Shown: positions 25,279 through 35,277 of the stretch, one piece after another
Layout of the letters: each line of letters begins with the position of its first letter
How positions within the stretch are numbered: position 1 is the first letter of the stretch
From: Pseudorhodoplanes sp.
GTDB taxonomy: Bacteria > Pseudomonadota > Alphaproteobacteria > Rhizobiales > Xanthobacteraceae
Assembly: GCA_022843165.1 (NCBI GenBank)
Contig: JALHOD010000001.1
Coordinates: 42,178 to 106,177 of the forward strand
Length of the DNA: 64,000 nt
Direction of reading: 5' to 3'
The notes under the pieces: model-generated
The model's database searches: none
What the model was told of the DNA's origin: nothing
The model's input: only the letters and a program-made list of their open reading frames with translations
Translations under genes and position numbers: made by a program

Positions 25279-28200
25279 CTATTCCGCCGCCTTGCGCAGC
25301 GCGTCCCATTCGCGCAACGCCTGCGCGTCGCGCGGGGTGACGTCGGGATATTGCGGGTCGCTGCCGACGCTCTCGGACACTTTCCAGGAGCGCGCGCATT
25401 TCTTGCCGTCGGCGCGATGCGGCAATACCGCCACGCCCTTCACGTCGTCGAGCCGGAAGGCGTTGGCCGGGCCGTCGGTCTCCACCAAAGTCGCCGCCGA
25501 GGTGATGCAGATTTCCGCGAGATCGGCATCCACGATCGCGGCGAACAGATCCTTGTCGGCGACATGCACGATGGGGGCTGCTTCCAGCGAGGAGCCGATG
25601 CGCTTCTGCGCGCGTTCCAGTTCCAGCGCGCCGGTGACCACGCGCCGCACATTGCGGATCCTGCGCCACTTCTCCGCCAGCGCGTCGTCGCGCCAGCTGG
25701 CGGGCACATGCGGGAACGTCTGCAGATGCACCGAGGGCGCGGTGTCGCCGTAACGCGACAGCCAGCATTCCTCGGCGGTGAAGCAGAGCATCGGCGCCAG
25801 CCAGGTCACCGTGCAGCGGAACAGATGGTCGATCACGGTGAGCGCGGCCTTGCGCTTGCCCGACGAGATCGGGTCGCAATAGAGCGTGTCCTTGCGGATA
25901 TCGAAATAGAAGGCCGACAAATCCGAGGTCATGAACGCATTGAGCAGCGCGAAGATGCGCTTGTAGTCGAAATCGGCATAGGCCTGCCGCACAGCTGCGT
26001 CGAGTTCGGCCAGGCGGTGCAGCATCAGCCGCTCCAGCTCCGGCATCTTCTCGGGCGCAACGCGATCCTCTTCATGGAAATGCGCGAGATTGCCCAGCAT
26101 CCAGCGGAGGGTGTTGCGCAGCTTGCGGTAGGTCTCGACATTGGTCTTCAGGATTTCCGGCCCGATGCGCAGATCGTCGGCGTAATCGGTGGCGCAGACC
26201 CACATGCGGAGAATGTCGGCGCCGGCCTGCTTCATCACGTCCTGCGGCGCCACCACATTGCCCAGCGACTTCGACATCTTGCGGCCGTTCTCGTCGAGCG
26301 CGAAACCGTGCGTCAGCACCACGTCATAAGGCGCGCGCCCGCGCGTGCCGCAGCTTTCCAAGAGCGAGGAATGGAACCAGCCGCGATGCTGGTCGGAGCC
26401 TTCCAGATACATGACGGTGTCGTTGCCGCCGTCCGCCTTGCGCCTGATGCCGGCCAGCCCCGGAAAATGTTTTGGATCGTCCAGCACGAAGGCATGCGTG
26501 CAGCCGGAATCGAACCAGACGTCGAGAATGTCGTCGACTTTTGTCCAGCCTTCCTTGGCGCGCGGGCCGAGGAAACGTTCGGTGGCGTTCTTCTCGTACC
26601 AGGCATCGGCGCCTTCCAGCTCGAAGGCCGAGGCGATGCGGCTGTTCACCGCCTCGTCCTGCAGGATATCGACCGAGCCGTCGCCCTTCTCGCGCACAAA
26701 GACCGTGATCGGCACGCCCCAGGCGCGCTGGCGCGAGATCACCCAGTCGGGGCGGCTCTCGATCATGCCGGTGATGCGGTTCTCGCCGGCGGCCGGCACC
26801 CAGCGCGTCACCTTGATGGCGTCGAGCGCGCGATGGCGCAGCGTGTCGCCCTGCTTCACGCCGCCTTTGGCGTCGGCGATGTCCTTGTCCATCGCGATGA
26901 ACCATTGCGGCGTGTTGCGATAGATCACCGGCTTCTTGGAGCGCCAGGAATGCGGATATTGGTGCTTCAGGCGGCCGCGCGCGATGATGTTGCCGGCCTC
27001 CGCCAACGCCTTGATCACGGCGTCGTTGGCGTCGCCCTTCTCGCCCTTGTCGTTCAGGACACGCTTGCCGGTGAAGCCCGGCGCCTGCTCGGTGAAGGCG
27101 CCGTTCTCGTCCACGGTGTAGGGAATAGCGGACGAGATGCCGCGCGCTTCAAGCTGACGCGCATTGGCTGTCCAGACGTCGAAGTCCTCGCGGCCGTGGC
27201 CGGGCGCGGTGTGCACGAAGCCGGTACCGGTGTCGTCGGTGACATGGTCGCCGGGGAGAAGAGGCACTGTGAAGTCGTAGCCTTGACCGGCGAGCGGATG
27301 CGAGCATGTCAAGCCTGACAACCCGTCCGCGACGATGTCACATACTTTCTCGTAACTGGTGACCTTAGATTGCTTGAAAACATCGGCAGCGAGTTTGTCA
27401 GCAAGGACAAGAAAATCACCTACCTTCGCCCAATTTTCTGGCGGAGCACTGGTCACTTTATAGAGAGCGTATTGGATTTTCGGCGAGAACGAGATCGCGC
27501 GATTACCAGGCAACGTCCACGGAGTCGTTGTCCAGATGACGACAGATGCACCTGCTAGATCGCTGTGCCAATCGGGGACGTTCGCAGCCGGCTTGGCATC
27601 GCCAATAATCATGACCTTTGGGCCGACGTACTTAACAGGAAACTTCACCCACACCGTGTCGCTGGTATAGTCCTCGTACTCGACCTCGGCTTCCGCCAGC
27701 GCGGTCTTCTCCACCACACTCCACATCACCGGCTTGCTGCCGCGATACAACGTCCCGTTGGCGGCGAACTTCATCAGCTCGCGCGCGATCTGCGCCTCGG
27801 CCGGAAAGCTCATGGTCGAATAGTAATTGCCCCAGTCGCCCTCGACGCCCAGCCGCTTGAATTCCTCGCGCTGCACCTCGATCCATTTCTGCGCGAAGGC
27901 GCGGCACTCGCGGCGGAATTCGTTGACGGCGACCTCGTCCTTGTTCCGGCCCCTGGCGCGATATTCCTCCTCGATCTTCCATTCGATCGGCAGGCCGTGG
28001 CAGTCCCAGCCCGGCACGTAGTTGGAATCGAAGCCGAGCATCTGCTGGCTGCGCGTCACCACGTCCTTGAGGATCTTGTTGACCGCATGCCCGATGTGAA
28101 TGTTGCCGTTGGCATAGGGCGGCCCGTCATGCAGCACGAATTTCGGGCGGCCCTTGGCGGTCTCGCGCAGGCGCTCATAAAGCTTCTGCTTCTCCCAGCG

Positions 28201-28302
28201 CGCCAGCAGCATCGGCTCGCGCTCGGGCAGTCCCGCGCGCATCGGGAATTCGGTCTGCGGCAGGAACAGGGTCTCGGAATAATCGCGGTCGGGCTTGCTC
28301 AT
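25279..28302 (-). CDS. ileS: isoleucine--tRNA ligase
   Basis: A 1007-residue class I synthetase. The HIGH motif is in [18 protein letters not shown], and KMSKS in [12 protein letters not shown]. The CP1 editing domain contains the conserved [10 protein letters not shown]-type motif (here [15 protein letters not shown]) and the [19 protein letters not shown] segment. The ATG at 28302 is used because the product begins [21 protein letters not shown], the normal start; the open frame upstream is spurious. A patch of lower GC (about 45% over 27361-27480) within the editing domain differs from the rest of the gene. Confidence 0.96.
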   Translation of the reverse strand: MSKPDRDYSETLFLPQTEFPMRAGLPEREPMLLARWEKQKLYERLRETAKGRPKFVLHDGPPYANGNIHIGHAVNKILKDVVTRSQQMLGFDSNYVPGWDCHGLPIEWKIEEEYRARGRNKDEVAVNEFRRECRAFAQKWIEVQREEFKRLGVEGDWGNYYSTMSFPAEAQIARELMKFAANGTLYRGSKPVMWSVVEKTALAEAEVEYEDYTSDTVWVKFPVKYVGPKVMIIGDAKPAANVPDWHSDLAGASVVIWTTTPWTLPGNRAISFSPKIQYALYKVTSAPPENWAKVGDFLVLADKLAADVFKQSKVTSYEKVCDIVADGLSGLTCSHPLAGQGYDFTVPLLPGDHVTDDTGTGFVHTAPGHGREDFDVWTANARQLEARGISSAIPYTVDENGAFTEQAPGFTGKRVLNDKGEKGDANDAVIKALAEAGNIIARGRLKHQYPHSWRSKKPVIYRNTPQWFIAMDKDIADAKGGVKQGDTLRHRALDAIKVTRWVPAAGENRITGMIESRPDWVISRQRAWGVPITVFVREKGDGSVDILQDEAVNSRIASAFELEGADAWYEKNATERFLGPRAKEGWTKVDDILDVWFDSGCTHAFVLDDPKHFPGLAGIRRKADGGNDTVMYLEGSDQHRGWFHSSLLESCGTRGRAPYDVVLTHGFALDENGRKMSKSLGNVVAPQDVMKQAGADILRMWVCATDYADDLRIGPEILKTNVETYRKLRNTLRWMLGNLAHFHEEDRVAPEKMPELERLMLHRLAELDAAVRQAYADFDYKRIFALLNAFMTSDLSAFYFDIRKDTLYCDPISSGKRKAALTVIDHLFRCTVTWLAPMLCFTAEECWLSRYGDTAPSVHLQTFPHVPASWRDDALAEKWRRIRNVRRVVTGALELERAQKRIGSSLEAAPIVHVADKDLFAAIVDADLAEICITSAATLVETDGPANAFRLDDVKGVAVLPHRADGKKCARSWKVSESVGSDPQYPDVTPRDAQALREWDALRKAAE

Positions 28303-28364
28303 GGCCGGGTTAGTAGCAGGCGATGGGCGGGGCGCAAGTCCGGCGATCGCCCAACCTTTGTCCG

Positions 28365-28455
28365 CCTCATCCTGAGGAGGGCGCGAAGCGCCCGTCTCGA
28401 AGGATGGGGCGCCCCCATGCTTCGAGACGCGCCTGCGGCGCTCCTCAGCATGAGG
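28365..28455. repeat. palindromic intergenic repeat, family C, copy 1
   Basis: CCTCATCCTGAGGAG at one end and CTCCTCAGCATGAGG at the other frame GTCTCGAAGGATG and CATGCTTCGAGACG in the middle, giving a nested inverted repeat. A related copy lies between groES and groEL (52531-52639). Confidence 0.85.
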
Positions 28456-28478
28456 CCGAAAAAGATTTAGGATTTTAA

Positions 28479-28492
28479 TCACAAATTTGTGA
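28479..28492. promoter_or_regulatory. perfect 14-bp AT-rich palindrome, possible operator
   Basis: TCACAAATTTGTGA is a perfect inverted repeat in an AT-rich island (about 28460-28530) followed by TAATAGGATTATATTC, which could hold a -10 element. It lies upstream of the unassigned 28531-28930 stretch. No regulator can be assigned. Confidence 0.4.
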
Positions 28493-28530
28493 CTGGCGTG
28501 CCGCCCCATAATAGGATTATATTCAAATTG

Positions 28531-28930
28531 CCCGCTCACGAGGGGCGTCTTCCGGAGACGTCTTGAGGATGGAACGGGTGCGGCGCCTGCGGGCGGGTCG
28601 TGACGGACGATCCGCACTCGGGTGGCCCCGGGGCTCCGCCCTACGGGCATTACGACCCGTGTGCGAGGAGCTCGCTGTGGCGGCGCAGGGCGCGAATGCC
28701 TTGCGCTCGTAAGCGCGGCCCGGGGTTGGCGGATCAAGGCCCGAAAGCCTCCGCTCAGAACGCCGCGACGGTGCGCCGAGAGGCGGCTGCGTCCGGAAAC
28801 GGCCGCAGCGACATCAGGACTGGCCTGCGTCTGTCGGCGCGCCGTCCCCCTCACGCGCATGTCGGGCCTGCCCGATATGCGCAACGTCAAAAGCAGCCCG
28901 GGCGCGATCGCGCCGCGGGGATAGCGGAGC
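28531..28930. other. gene-free GC-rich stretch, possible structured RNA or decayed repeat
   Basis: About 400 bp between ileS and ribF with no convincing coding frame on either strand. It starts CCCGCTCACGAGGGGCGTC, followed by several potential hairpins (GTCTTCCGGAGACGTC; GGCCCCGGGGCTCCGCC; CGGGCCTGCCCG). From memory, Bradyrhizobium-group genomes carry many intergenic sequences beginning with the same CCCGCTCACGAGGGGCGT, so this may be a diverged member of that repeat. Unverified. Confidence 0.45.
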
Positions 28931-28957
28931 TTTGGCTGGATGGGAAATCTCTCGACT

Positions 28958-29029
28958 ATCGTCCCCGCGAAAGCGGGGACCCATATCCAATGGCAGTGGT
29001 TATGGATTCCCGCTTGCGCGGGAACGACC
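28958..29029. repeat. palindromic intergenic repeat, family B, copy 2
   Basis: CGTCCCCGCGAAAGCGGGGACCCATATCC and GGATTCCCGCTTGCGCGGGAACGACC form the arms, in the same order as the copy at 19290-19360. It ends at the ribF stop codon. Confidence 0.85.
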
Positions 29030-30016
29030 TCAAGATGGGATTGCGCCCAGCTCCGGAAACGCATCCCCCGCCCGCGCCAGCGCCTCGCGCGCGCGCTGCG
29101 AGTCGATATCCATCTGCGCGGTCAGGGCCGCGAGCGAAGAGAATTTTTCCTCCGCGCGGATCCAGCCGATGAAGGCGACATCGAGATGGCGGCCATAGAG
29201 ATCGCCGGAAAAATCGAACAGGAAGACTTCGAGCAATGGCGCACCGTTGTCGAACATCGGCCGGCGTCCGAAGCTGGCGACGCCGTCATGCCGCTGGCCG
29301 CCGACCGCGACACGCACCGCATAGATGCCGTGCTTCAGCCCGCAGGCCGGATCGAGCCTGACATTCGCGGTCGGATAACCGAGATCGCGGCCGCGCTTCT
29401 CGCCGTGAATGACTTCACCCGACACGAACCAGGGATAGCCGAGCAGTTCGGCGGCCTCCACCACGCGCCCGGCGGCGAGCGCGGCGCGGATCGTGCCGGA
29501 GGAGACCGGACGTCCCTCGTCCTCCAGCGGCGCGACGATCTCGACCGGAAAACCGCGGCGCGCGCCCTCCTCCTTCAGGAAGGCCGGCGAGCCGACGCGG
29601 TTCTTGCCGAAATGAAAATCGAAGCCGACCGCCGCGCCGCCGACCGCGAAGCGCTCGACCAGAATCTTCGCCACGAAATCCTCGGCCGGCAGACCGGCGA
29701 GCGCGGCGTTGAAGGTGAGCACGATCGCGCCGTCGGCGCCGGTCGCCGCCAGCAGCCGCAGCTTCTGCGTCTCCTCGCTGAGACGGAACAGCGGCTCCTG
29801 CGGACGGAAGAAGACGCGCGGATGCGGCTCCAGCGTCAGCACCGCGGTCGGGCGGCCGAGCTCCCGCGCCTTGTTCATCGCCGCGCCGATCACCGCGCGA
29901 TGGCCGCGATGCACGCCGTCGAAATTGCCGATCGCCACCACGGCGCCGCGCAGCGCCGCGACGTTCTGCTCGTCGCGCGCAATGGCGAAGGGTTTGCGGG
30001 GGCTGGACTCGGGCAT
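29030..30016 (-). CDS. ribF: bifunctional riboflavin kinase / FAD synthetase RibF
   Basis: A 328-residue enzyme that makes FMN and then FAD. The N-terminal nucleotidyltransferase domain has [16 protein letters not shown] and [11 protein letters not shown]; the C-terminal riboflavin kinase domain has [13 protein letters not shown] and [16 protein letters not shown]. The ATG at 30016 is chosen over an upstream TTG. It lies 66 bp downstream of the MaoC hydratase gene. Confidence 0.95.
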   Translation of the reverse strand: MPESSPRKPFAIARDEQNVAALRGAVVAIGNFDGVHRGHRAVIGAAMNKARELGRPTAVLTLEPHPRVFFRPQEPLFRLSEETQKLRLLAATGADGAIVLTFNAALAGLPAEDFVAKILVERFAVGGAAVGFDFHFGKNRVGSPAFLKEEGARRGFPVEIVAPLEDEGRPVSSGTIRAALAAGRVVEAAELLGYPWFVSGEVIHGEKRGRDLGYPTANVRLDPACGLKHGIYAVRVAVGGQRHDGVASFGRRPMFDNGAPLLEVFLFDFSGDLYGRHLDVAFIGWIRAEEKFSSLAALTAQMDIDSQRAREALARAGDAFPELGAIPS

Positions 30017-30082
30017 GCGGCGGCTGGTGTCGGGTTCGCGCACCGTGTCGGCCGGTGCAGGCGTCAAGTCAAGCGGCAAGCC

Positions 30083-30556
30083 TCACGCCGGCTGCACGGG
30101 CCGGCCCGGCACCGACACGATGGCCTCGCCGTCCAGAACGGTCTTGCCGTCGACCGAGGCCTCGCAATGCAGCCGCACCTTGCGGCCCTCGGGCACCAGC
30201 TCGACCACCTCCACGGTGACGATCACCACATCGCCGATCTTCACCGGTCCGAGGAAATTCAGGGTCTGCGAGCGGTAGACCGCCCCCGGCCCCGGCAGCC
30301 GCGTGCCCAGCACCGCCGAAATCAGGCTCGCGGTATAAAGGCCGTGCGCGATGCGCTGCCCGAACCGGGTGCCGGCGGCGTAGTCGTCGCAGAGATGGAT
30401 CGGATTGTCGTCGCCCGACAGGGCCGCAAAACCGATCACGTCGTTATCCATGACCGTCTTCATCAGGGTCTCGCGCATGCCGGCGCGCAGATCCTCGAAA
30501 TACAGGGCCCGCACCATGCGGGGGTCGACGGGGGGTCTGGAGGCGGCTGGCGGCAT
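30083..30556 (-). CDS. MaoC family dehydratase ((R)-enoyl-CoA hydratase-like)
   Basis: A 157-residue single hot-dog domain. The hydratase motif, with catalytic Asp and His, is SGDDNPIHLCDDYAAGTRFGQRIAHG (D-x5-H arrangement), followed by RSQTLNFLGPVKIGDVV. Such proteins hydrate trans-2-enoyl-CoA to (R)-3-hydroxyacyl-CoA (PhaJ type). Likely cotranscribed with ribF; no functional link is evident. Confidence 0.92.
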   Translation of the reverse strand: MPPAASRPPVDPRMVRALYFEDLRAGMRETLMKTVMDNDVIGFAALSGDDNPIHLCDDYAAGTRFGQRIAHGLYTASLISAVLGTRLPGPGAVYRSQTLNFLGPVKIGDVVIVTVEVVELVPEGRKVRLHCEASVDGKTVLDGEAIVSVPGRPVQPA

Positions 30557-30787
30557 GGCTGTGGCTTACTCAAAGACGGGTGGCGTCACAATCGCTGCAC
30601 TGCAAAAGACCCGCAATTCGCCTTTCGGATGCGCGATTCCGGGCGTTTTGCGGCGGTTTGGCCGGTTAACGGGCCGTTCAGCAGATTTTACTACCGTTGC
30701 GGGCAGTGGAATGGGTCCGGGACTTTTTGTTCCGGGCCCTTGGCATGGCCGAGCCGAACCCGGCCTTTCGCGACGCGGAGCCGAATT

Positions 30788-31168
30788 ATGGCAGTCGATC
30801 TTTCGATGCCCGTTCTCGTGGTCGATGATTATCAAACCATGATCCGCATCATCCGCAATCTGCTGAAGCAGATCGGCTTCACGCAGATCGACGATGCCAG
30901 CGACGGCGCGCAGGCGCTGAAACGGCTGCGCGAGCGCCAGTATGGCCTGATCATCTCGGACTGGAACATGCAGCCGATGACCGGCTTCGAACTGCTCAAG
31001 GAAGTGCGCGCCCATCCGCAGATCGCGGCGACACCGTTCATCATGATCACGGCGGAATCGAAAACCGAGAATGTGGTCGCGGCGAAACAGGCGGGCGTCA
31101 ACAATTACATCGTCAAGCCGTTCAACGCGCAGACGCTGAAAGCGAAGATCGACGCCGTTTTCCCGTGA
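30788..31168 (+). CDS. cheY: single-domain response regulator CheY
   Basis: A 126-residue receiver protein, strikingly like enterobacterial CheY: acidic pocket VVDDYQTM, phospho-acceptor Asp in LIISDWNMQPMTGFELL, Thr in FIMITAESKTENV and Lys in NNYIVKPFNAQTL. It should bind the flagellar switch when phosphorylated. It stands alone here, away from cheA, cheW or receptors, but a cheZ homologue is at 47.9 kb. The ATG at 30788 follows a CGGAG sequence. Confidence 0.93.
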   Translation: MAVDLSMPVLVVDDYQTMIRIIRNLLKQIGFTQIDDASDGAQALKRLRERQYGLIISDWNMQPMTGFELLKEVRAHPQIAATPFIMITAESKTENVVAAKQAGVNNYIVKPFNAQTLKAKIDAVFP

Positions 31169-31171
31169 GCG

Positions 31172-32029
31172 TCACCACGCCAGCCGGTGCGTGACCGCTT
31201 TCGGCTCCGCGCCGGTCTCGGCAAAAATCTTCCGCACCGCGTCTGCATCGGGAATATCGCGCCCGCCCAGTTCGCCGGAGTGGATGCCCGAGGTCACGAA
31301 CAGGCAATCGATCCCCTGCTTGAGCGCGCCCCTGAAATCGGTGCGCACGGAATCGCCGATCGCCAGCACGCGCGGACGCGGCGTCGTCTGCTTGCGGACG
31401 CTCGCCGCCTTGGCCAGCGACATGTCGTAGATCGGCGCATAGGGCTTGCCGGCATAGAGCACCTCGCCGCCCATCGATTTGTACAGATCCGCGATCGCGC
31501 CGGCGCAATAGATCATGTCGGTGCCGCGCTCGACCACCACGTCGGGATTGCCGCACACCATGAACAGATTGCGCCGCCGCATGACCGCGAGCATGTCGCG
31601 GTAATCGTCCGGCGTCTCGGTCTCGTCGTTGAACAGTCCCGAACACACGACATAGTCGGCGGTCTCCGCATCCGCGAAGCGGATATCGAAGCCCGCGAAG
31701 ATCGAATGATCGCGGTCCGGTCCGAGATGAAAGATGCTCTGGCCCGGCCGCTGCGCAATCACGCCGCGCGTGACGTCGCCGGACGTGGCCAAGCCGTCAT
31801 AGACCTCGTGCGGGACTTGCAGGCGATCGAGCTGGCGGATGACAGATTCGCCCGGGCGCGGCGCATTGGTGATCAGGATCACCGTGCCGCCCGCCTGCCG
31901 GAACCGGACAAGCGCGTCGCAGGCCGGCGCGAACGCCGCGACGCCGTTATGGATCACGCCCCAGACGTCCGACAGCACGACATCGTACTGCGGGGCCAGC
32001 GTGGAAAAACGGTCGGTCAGCACGGTCAC
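31172..32029 (-). CDS. HAD-superfamily hydrolase, TIGR01459 type
   Basis: A 285-residue NagD-like class IIA HAD phosphatase of the alphaproteobacterial subgroup known as TIGR01459. It has VVLSDVWGVIHNG (first motif, with Asp at the nucleophile site), ILITNAPRPGESV (Thr/Asn motif II), AGKPYAPIYDMSL and VLAIGDSVRTDFRGALKQGID (motif IV). The start is GTG. The substrate is unknown; the gene is convergent with cheY, three bases apart. Confidence 0.9.
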   Translation of the reverse strand: MTVLTDRFSTLAPQYDVVLSDVWGVIHNGVAAFAPACDALVRFRQAGGTVILITNAPRPGESVIRQLDRLQVPHEVYDGLATSGDVTRGVIAQRPGQSIFHLGPDRDHSIFAGFDIRFADAETADYVVCSGLFNDETETPDDYRDMLAVMRRRNLFMVCGNPDVVVERGTDMIYCAGAIADLYKSMGGEVLYAGKPYAPIYDMSLAKAASVRKQTTPRPRVLAIGDSVRTDFRGALKQGIDCLFVTSGIHSGELGGRDIPDADAVRKIFAETGAEPKAVTHRLAW

Positions 32030-32095
32030 GGCGATGAATCCGGAGGGAGAGATGCGAACGGGTTTCCGTTTAGATCATCGGCCCGGAGCCGTCAC

Positions 32096-33514
32096 CTATC
32101 CTGTCGCGCGCGCACCGAGAAGGCCCGGCACGACGTCACGGGGATCGGGGGCGGTGTCGCGCGCCACCACGTCGTTGCGGTCGCCGACGCCCTGCAACGC
32201 CTCCGCCCGCACCGGCCGCGGCGGGGAGAACAGGAAGCCCTGACCAAACCGCACGTCATAATCGAGCAGATCGACCACCACGGCTTCGGTCTCGATCCGC
32301 TCCGCGACCAGGCTGATGCCGTGGCGACCGAGCAGATCCGACAGATCGGCGGTGTGAATATCCGCCGTTTCCGGAGTCCGGTTGAGCAGCAGGGCGGCCG
32401 GCACCTTCACGAAGCGGATGCCGCGTTCGGAAAGGTCGCGCGGCCCGAATTCGAGATCCTTGACGTGATCCATCGAGAAGCGGAAGCCGAGCTCGCGCAG
32501 GCTGGCCAGGCTCTCGCTTTCCAGCGGCCCCATCGCGCGGAACGAGTCCTGGGTGAATTCCAGCGTCAGCGACGGCGTCAGCGCCCGGTTCGCCTCCATG
32601 AATTGCAGGAATTGCGGGAAGATGACGGGGTCGTTCAGCGTCGTGCCGGAAATGTTGCAGAACAGCCCGATCTCGCGGTTCTTCATCAGCAGCCGGCGCA
32701 GGACCTGCACGCAGCGGAACAGCAGCAGATTGTCGATCTTGGGCATCAGCCCGGCGCGTTCGGCAATGCCCAGGAAATCGCCGGGCAGCACCAGCGTGCC
32801 GTCCTCAGTGCGCAATCGCGTCATCGCCTCGTAATAGCGGACCTTGCGCTGGGGCAGCGTGAGGATCGGCTGCAGATACAGGTCGATGCGATTGGCATCG
32901 ACCGCACTGCGGATAATCGCGACGATGTCCTCTTCGGTCTTGCCCTTGAAAATGCCGGTCGTGAGCGGCCTGGTGTCCGGCTTCGTGTCCGCCGCCGGCT
33001 CGGCTGCAGCGACAGCGGCCGGTGCGCTGGTGTCCGCCACCGGTCCGGACGGCGTCAGCGGCACGAGTTGCGGGGCCGCGGACACGGAGGCCGCGAAAGA
33101 ACCGGGGCCGGTTGCGGCCAGCCTGGCCTCGTGCATGGCGACGGTTTCCGCCAATTGCCTGAGCAAGCCGCCGAGCTCACCGATTTCCACGGCCAGCGGA
33201 TCGTTCATGCCGCGCACTTTCGGACCGCCGGACGGCTCGTTTTCAAGCGCGACGACACGGCGGCCCAGTTCGGCGACCTGTTTGGCCAGATCGGCGGTGC
33301 CGCGCGACAGATCGGCGATCTGTTCGCCGACATCGGTGCGGTCGCGCACCCGGGTGGACAGCGTGTTGTAGAGCGCCAGCGCGGTGAGCGCGGCCAGAGC
33401 GACGATGCCGGATTCGGCGACGGACAGCCCGAGCACCAGATAAACGAGCGCACCCAGCGAGGCGGCGATCAGGACCACGCAGACCGCGATGAAAATGGCA
33501 GTGATGCGTAACAT
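32096..33514 (-). CDS. membrane-anchored EAL-domain protein, partly degenerate
   Basis: A 472-residue protein with two hydrophobic helices at the N terminus (residues ~3-45), a coiled-coil-like segment, an Ala/Pro-rich linker (residues ~140-180) and a C-terminal EAL domain. The EAL motif reads EAM; the Asn (FCNIS), second Glu (LEFTQ), Lys (FVKVP), Glu (AERIE) and final Gln (GQGF) are kept, but DDFG has become DHVK and loop 6 is altered. It may bind cyclic di-GMP rather than hydrolyse it. The ATG at 33514 follows AGGGA. Confidence 0.88.
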   Translation of the reverse strand: MLRITAIFIAVCVVLIAASLGALVYLVLGLSVAESGIVALAALTALALYNTLSTRVRDRTDVGEQIADLSRGTADLAKQVAELGRRVVALENEPSGGPKVRGMNDPLAVEIGELGGLLRQLAETVAMHEARLAATGPGSFAASVSAAPQLVPLTPSGPVADTSAPAAVAAAEPAADTKPDTRPLTTGIFKGKTEEDIVAIIRSAVDANRIDLYLQPILTLPQRKVRYYEAMTRLRTEDGTLVLPGDFLGIAERAGLMPKIDNLLLFRCVQVLRRLLMKNREIGLFCNISGTTLNDPVIFPQFLQFMEANRALTPSLTLEFTQDSFRAMGPLESESLASLRELGFRFSMDHVKDLEFGPRDLSERGIRFVKVPAALLLNRTPETADIHTADLSDLLGRHGISLVAERIETEAVVVDLLDYDVRFGQGFLFSPPRPVRAEALQGVGDRNDVVARDTAPDPRDVVPGLLGARATG

Positions 33515-33637
33515 CCGGACGTCCCTGGACGGCGCGCAAGGTGATTCGGCAAGCTGCCGCATACTGTCCAACACCTGACGCGATCAGGCAAGCAGATGCG
33601 GCGGCGGCGGTTCGAACGGGGACATATCGGACCGGCG

Positions 33638-35161
33638 TCAGGGCCGAGGCGGCACGATCACATAGCGCAGCCGAAGCATCTTCCGGCGGGCGTGAAACGG
33701 GATTTCGACCACCGATGCCTCGCTCTCGGCAAAGCCGAACATTTTTTCCCAGCGGCGCAACAGCCAGTCCACGCCGCGGCCGTCGGTCCAGACAATGAGA
33801 ACGCCCTTGCGGCGGACGTCGTCCATGCTGATCCAGGGAGAGCGCTCGAGGAAGCCGTGCACGATGACGTGCGGCCGGTCCTTGGAATAGACTGAGATGT
33901 TGTTGACGGTGAATTCCTCGCCGGTCACATAGACCAAAGGCGCCTTGGTCTTTTCGTGCCAGATTCGGGTGAAATATTCCGCCGTCGCCTGGCCGGGAAA
34001 CTGGACCGCCAGGGTGCGGTCGCGGAACACCGATTCGACCGCCGGCACAGCCGCATAGAGCACGGGCATGGCGACGAAGATCGCGGCGAGCCCGGCCGCA
34101 AAAGATTTTTGCCGGGCGATGTTGGTCACCGGCCCGAACCAGACCAGAGCGGCCAGCGGCAAGAACGACCAGAGCGGATAGCCCCAGAGCAGGACGGGGA
34201 GCCGTCCTGACAACATCGCGACCAGTGTGACGATGGCAAACGGACCGAAGGCGAGCATTGTCACATAGCGGCGATCGAAACCCGACTTTCCATCGGCGGG
34301 TTGAATCACCGCACGCGGCACATAGGCGAGCGCCAGCAGTCCAAGCGCCGGCAATACGAAGAAGATCTGTCCGCCGATCCAGCGCAAAGGATAGACGATG
34401 AAGTCGTGCCAATGCTCCGCCTTGCGTGCGCGCAGTTCGGCATAGACGAACGGACTCTCGCCGATATTGTCGAGCAGCCAGAGCAGATGCGGACCGATCG
34501 CCGCGCCGAAGGCCAGGGCCATGAGATAGGGGCCGGGTGTCCGCCAGCAGCGACGGGCAACGGGATCGAACAGCAGAAACAGGCCAAGGCTCAGCCCGAA
34601 CACAACGGCGGAATATTTGGTCCAGAAGGCCAGCGCCACCACCGCGCCGGCGCCCATCCAGTAAAGGGCATGACCGCGCGTCAGCGCCCGATACAGCAGA
34701 AAGCCGGCCCAGGCCCAGATCGGCAACTGCATCTGGTCATGCGCGAACTTTACCGCCGAGTAGTTGTAATAATGGATGCCCTGCAGCGCGAAAACCGGGA
34801 TCAGGGCCTGAACCGGTCCGACGATATCGCGTGCAAGGAAATACACGCCGAGCATGCAAACCACGGCCGCGAGCGGCCCGAGCGCGTAGACGGCATGAAT
34901 ATCCCCGACGGCGCGATAGATCAGGTCGGTAATCCACCAGGGCAGCGGAGGATGCTTCCAGTAGCCGATCTGCCATTCCTTGCCCAAAGCCAGCCCTTCC
35001 GCGAGGTCGAGCTGCAGGTTCGGGCTGAGCGCCATCGGCAGAAAGGTCCACAGGACCAGATGGGCTGCGAGCACGGCCGCAAGCGCCCGAAAAGGGTGCT
35101 GTTTTGCGTACCCGACCGCCGCCCCCAGGGCGTCCGCCGCTCTGGTTGCGGTCGCCGCCAT
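33638..35161 (-). CDS. GT39 family glycosyltransferase (ArnT/PMT-like)
   Basis: A 507-residue polytopic membrane protein of the PMT_2/GT39 family with about 10-12 helices. The first periplasmic loop contains LQLDLAEGLALGKEWQIGYWKHPPL, where the Asp/Glu pair typical of these enzymes lies; a soluble periplasmic C-terminal domain follows residue ~390. Such enzymes take a sugar from undecaprenyl phosphate and place it on lipid A, core or a protein. The gene is head-to-head (116 bp) with a polyprenyl-phosphate GT2 gene that could supply its donor. Confidence 0.9.
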   Translation of the reverse strand: MAATATRAADALGAAVGYAKQHPFRALAAVLAAHLVLWTFLPMALSPNLQLDLAEGLALGKEWQIGYWKHPPLPWWITDLIYRAVGDIHAVYALGPLAAVVCMLGVYFLARDIVGPVQALIPVFALQGIHYYNYSAVKFAHDQMQLPIWAWAGFLLYRALTRGHALYWMGAGAVVALAFWTKYSAVVFGLSLGLFLLFDPVARRCWRTPGPYLMALAFGAAIGPHLLWLLDNIGESPFVYAELRARKAEHWHDFIVYPLRWIGGQIFFVLPALGLLALAYVPRAVIQPADGKSGFDRRYVTMLAFGPFAIVTLVAMLSGRLPVLLWGYPLWSFLPLAALVWFGPVTNIARQKSFAAGLAAIFVAMPVLYAAVPAVESVFRDRTLAVQFPGQATAEYFTRIWHEKTKAPLVYVTGEEFTVNNISVYSKDRPHVIVHGFLERSPWISMDDVRRKGVLIVWTDGRGVDWLLRRWEKMFGFAESEASVVEIPFHARRKMLRLRYVIVPPRP

Positions 35162-35277
35162 AAACCCTCCCCGTTGAACGCACTTGGCTTATCGGCCAGA
35201 ATTTGCGTTGGTGCGCGGGCTTAGTGCCCGGCAGGTCCGCTGCCGTCAATGGCTTGAGCGGCACGTATGGACGAGTG

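Noticed and set aside
24727-27318. An 863-codon open frame on the plus strand
   Set aside because: It lies antisense to ileS and lspA. High GC removes stop codons in the antisense frame; the translation is low in complexity (His/Arg/Gly rich) and has no family features.
28600-29172. Open frames of 100-190 codons in the ileS-ribF gap
   Set aside because: Arg/Pro-rich translations without start signals, crossing a palindromic repeat into the ribF antisense strand.
31187-33511. A 774-codon open frame on the plus strand
   Set aside because: Antisense to the HAD phosphatase and EAL genes, with composition typical of a shadow frame.
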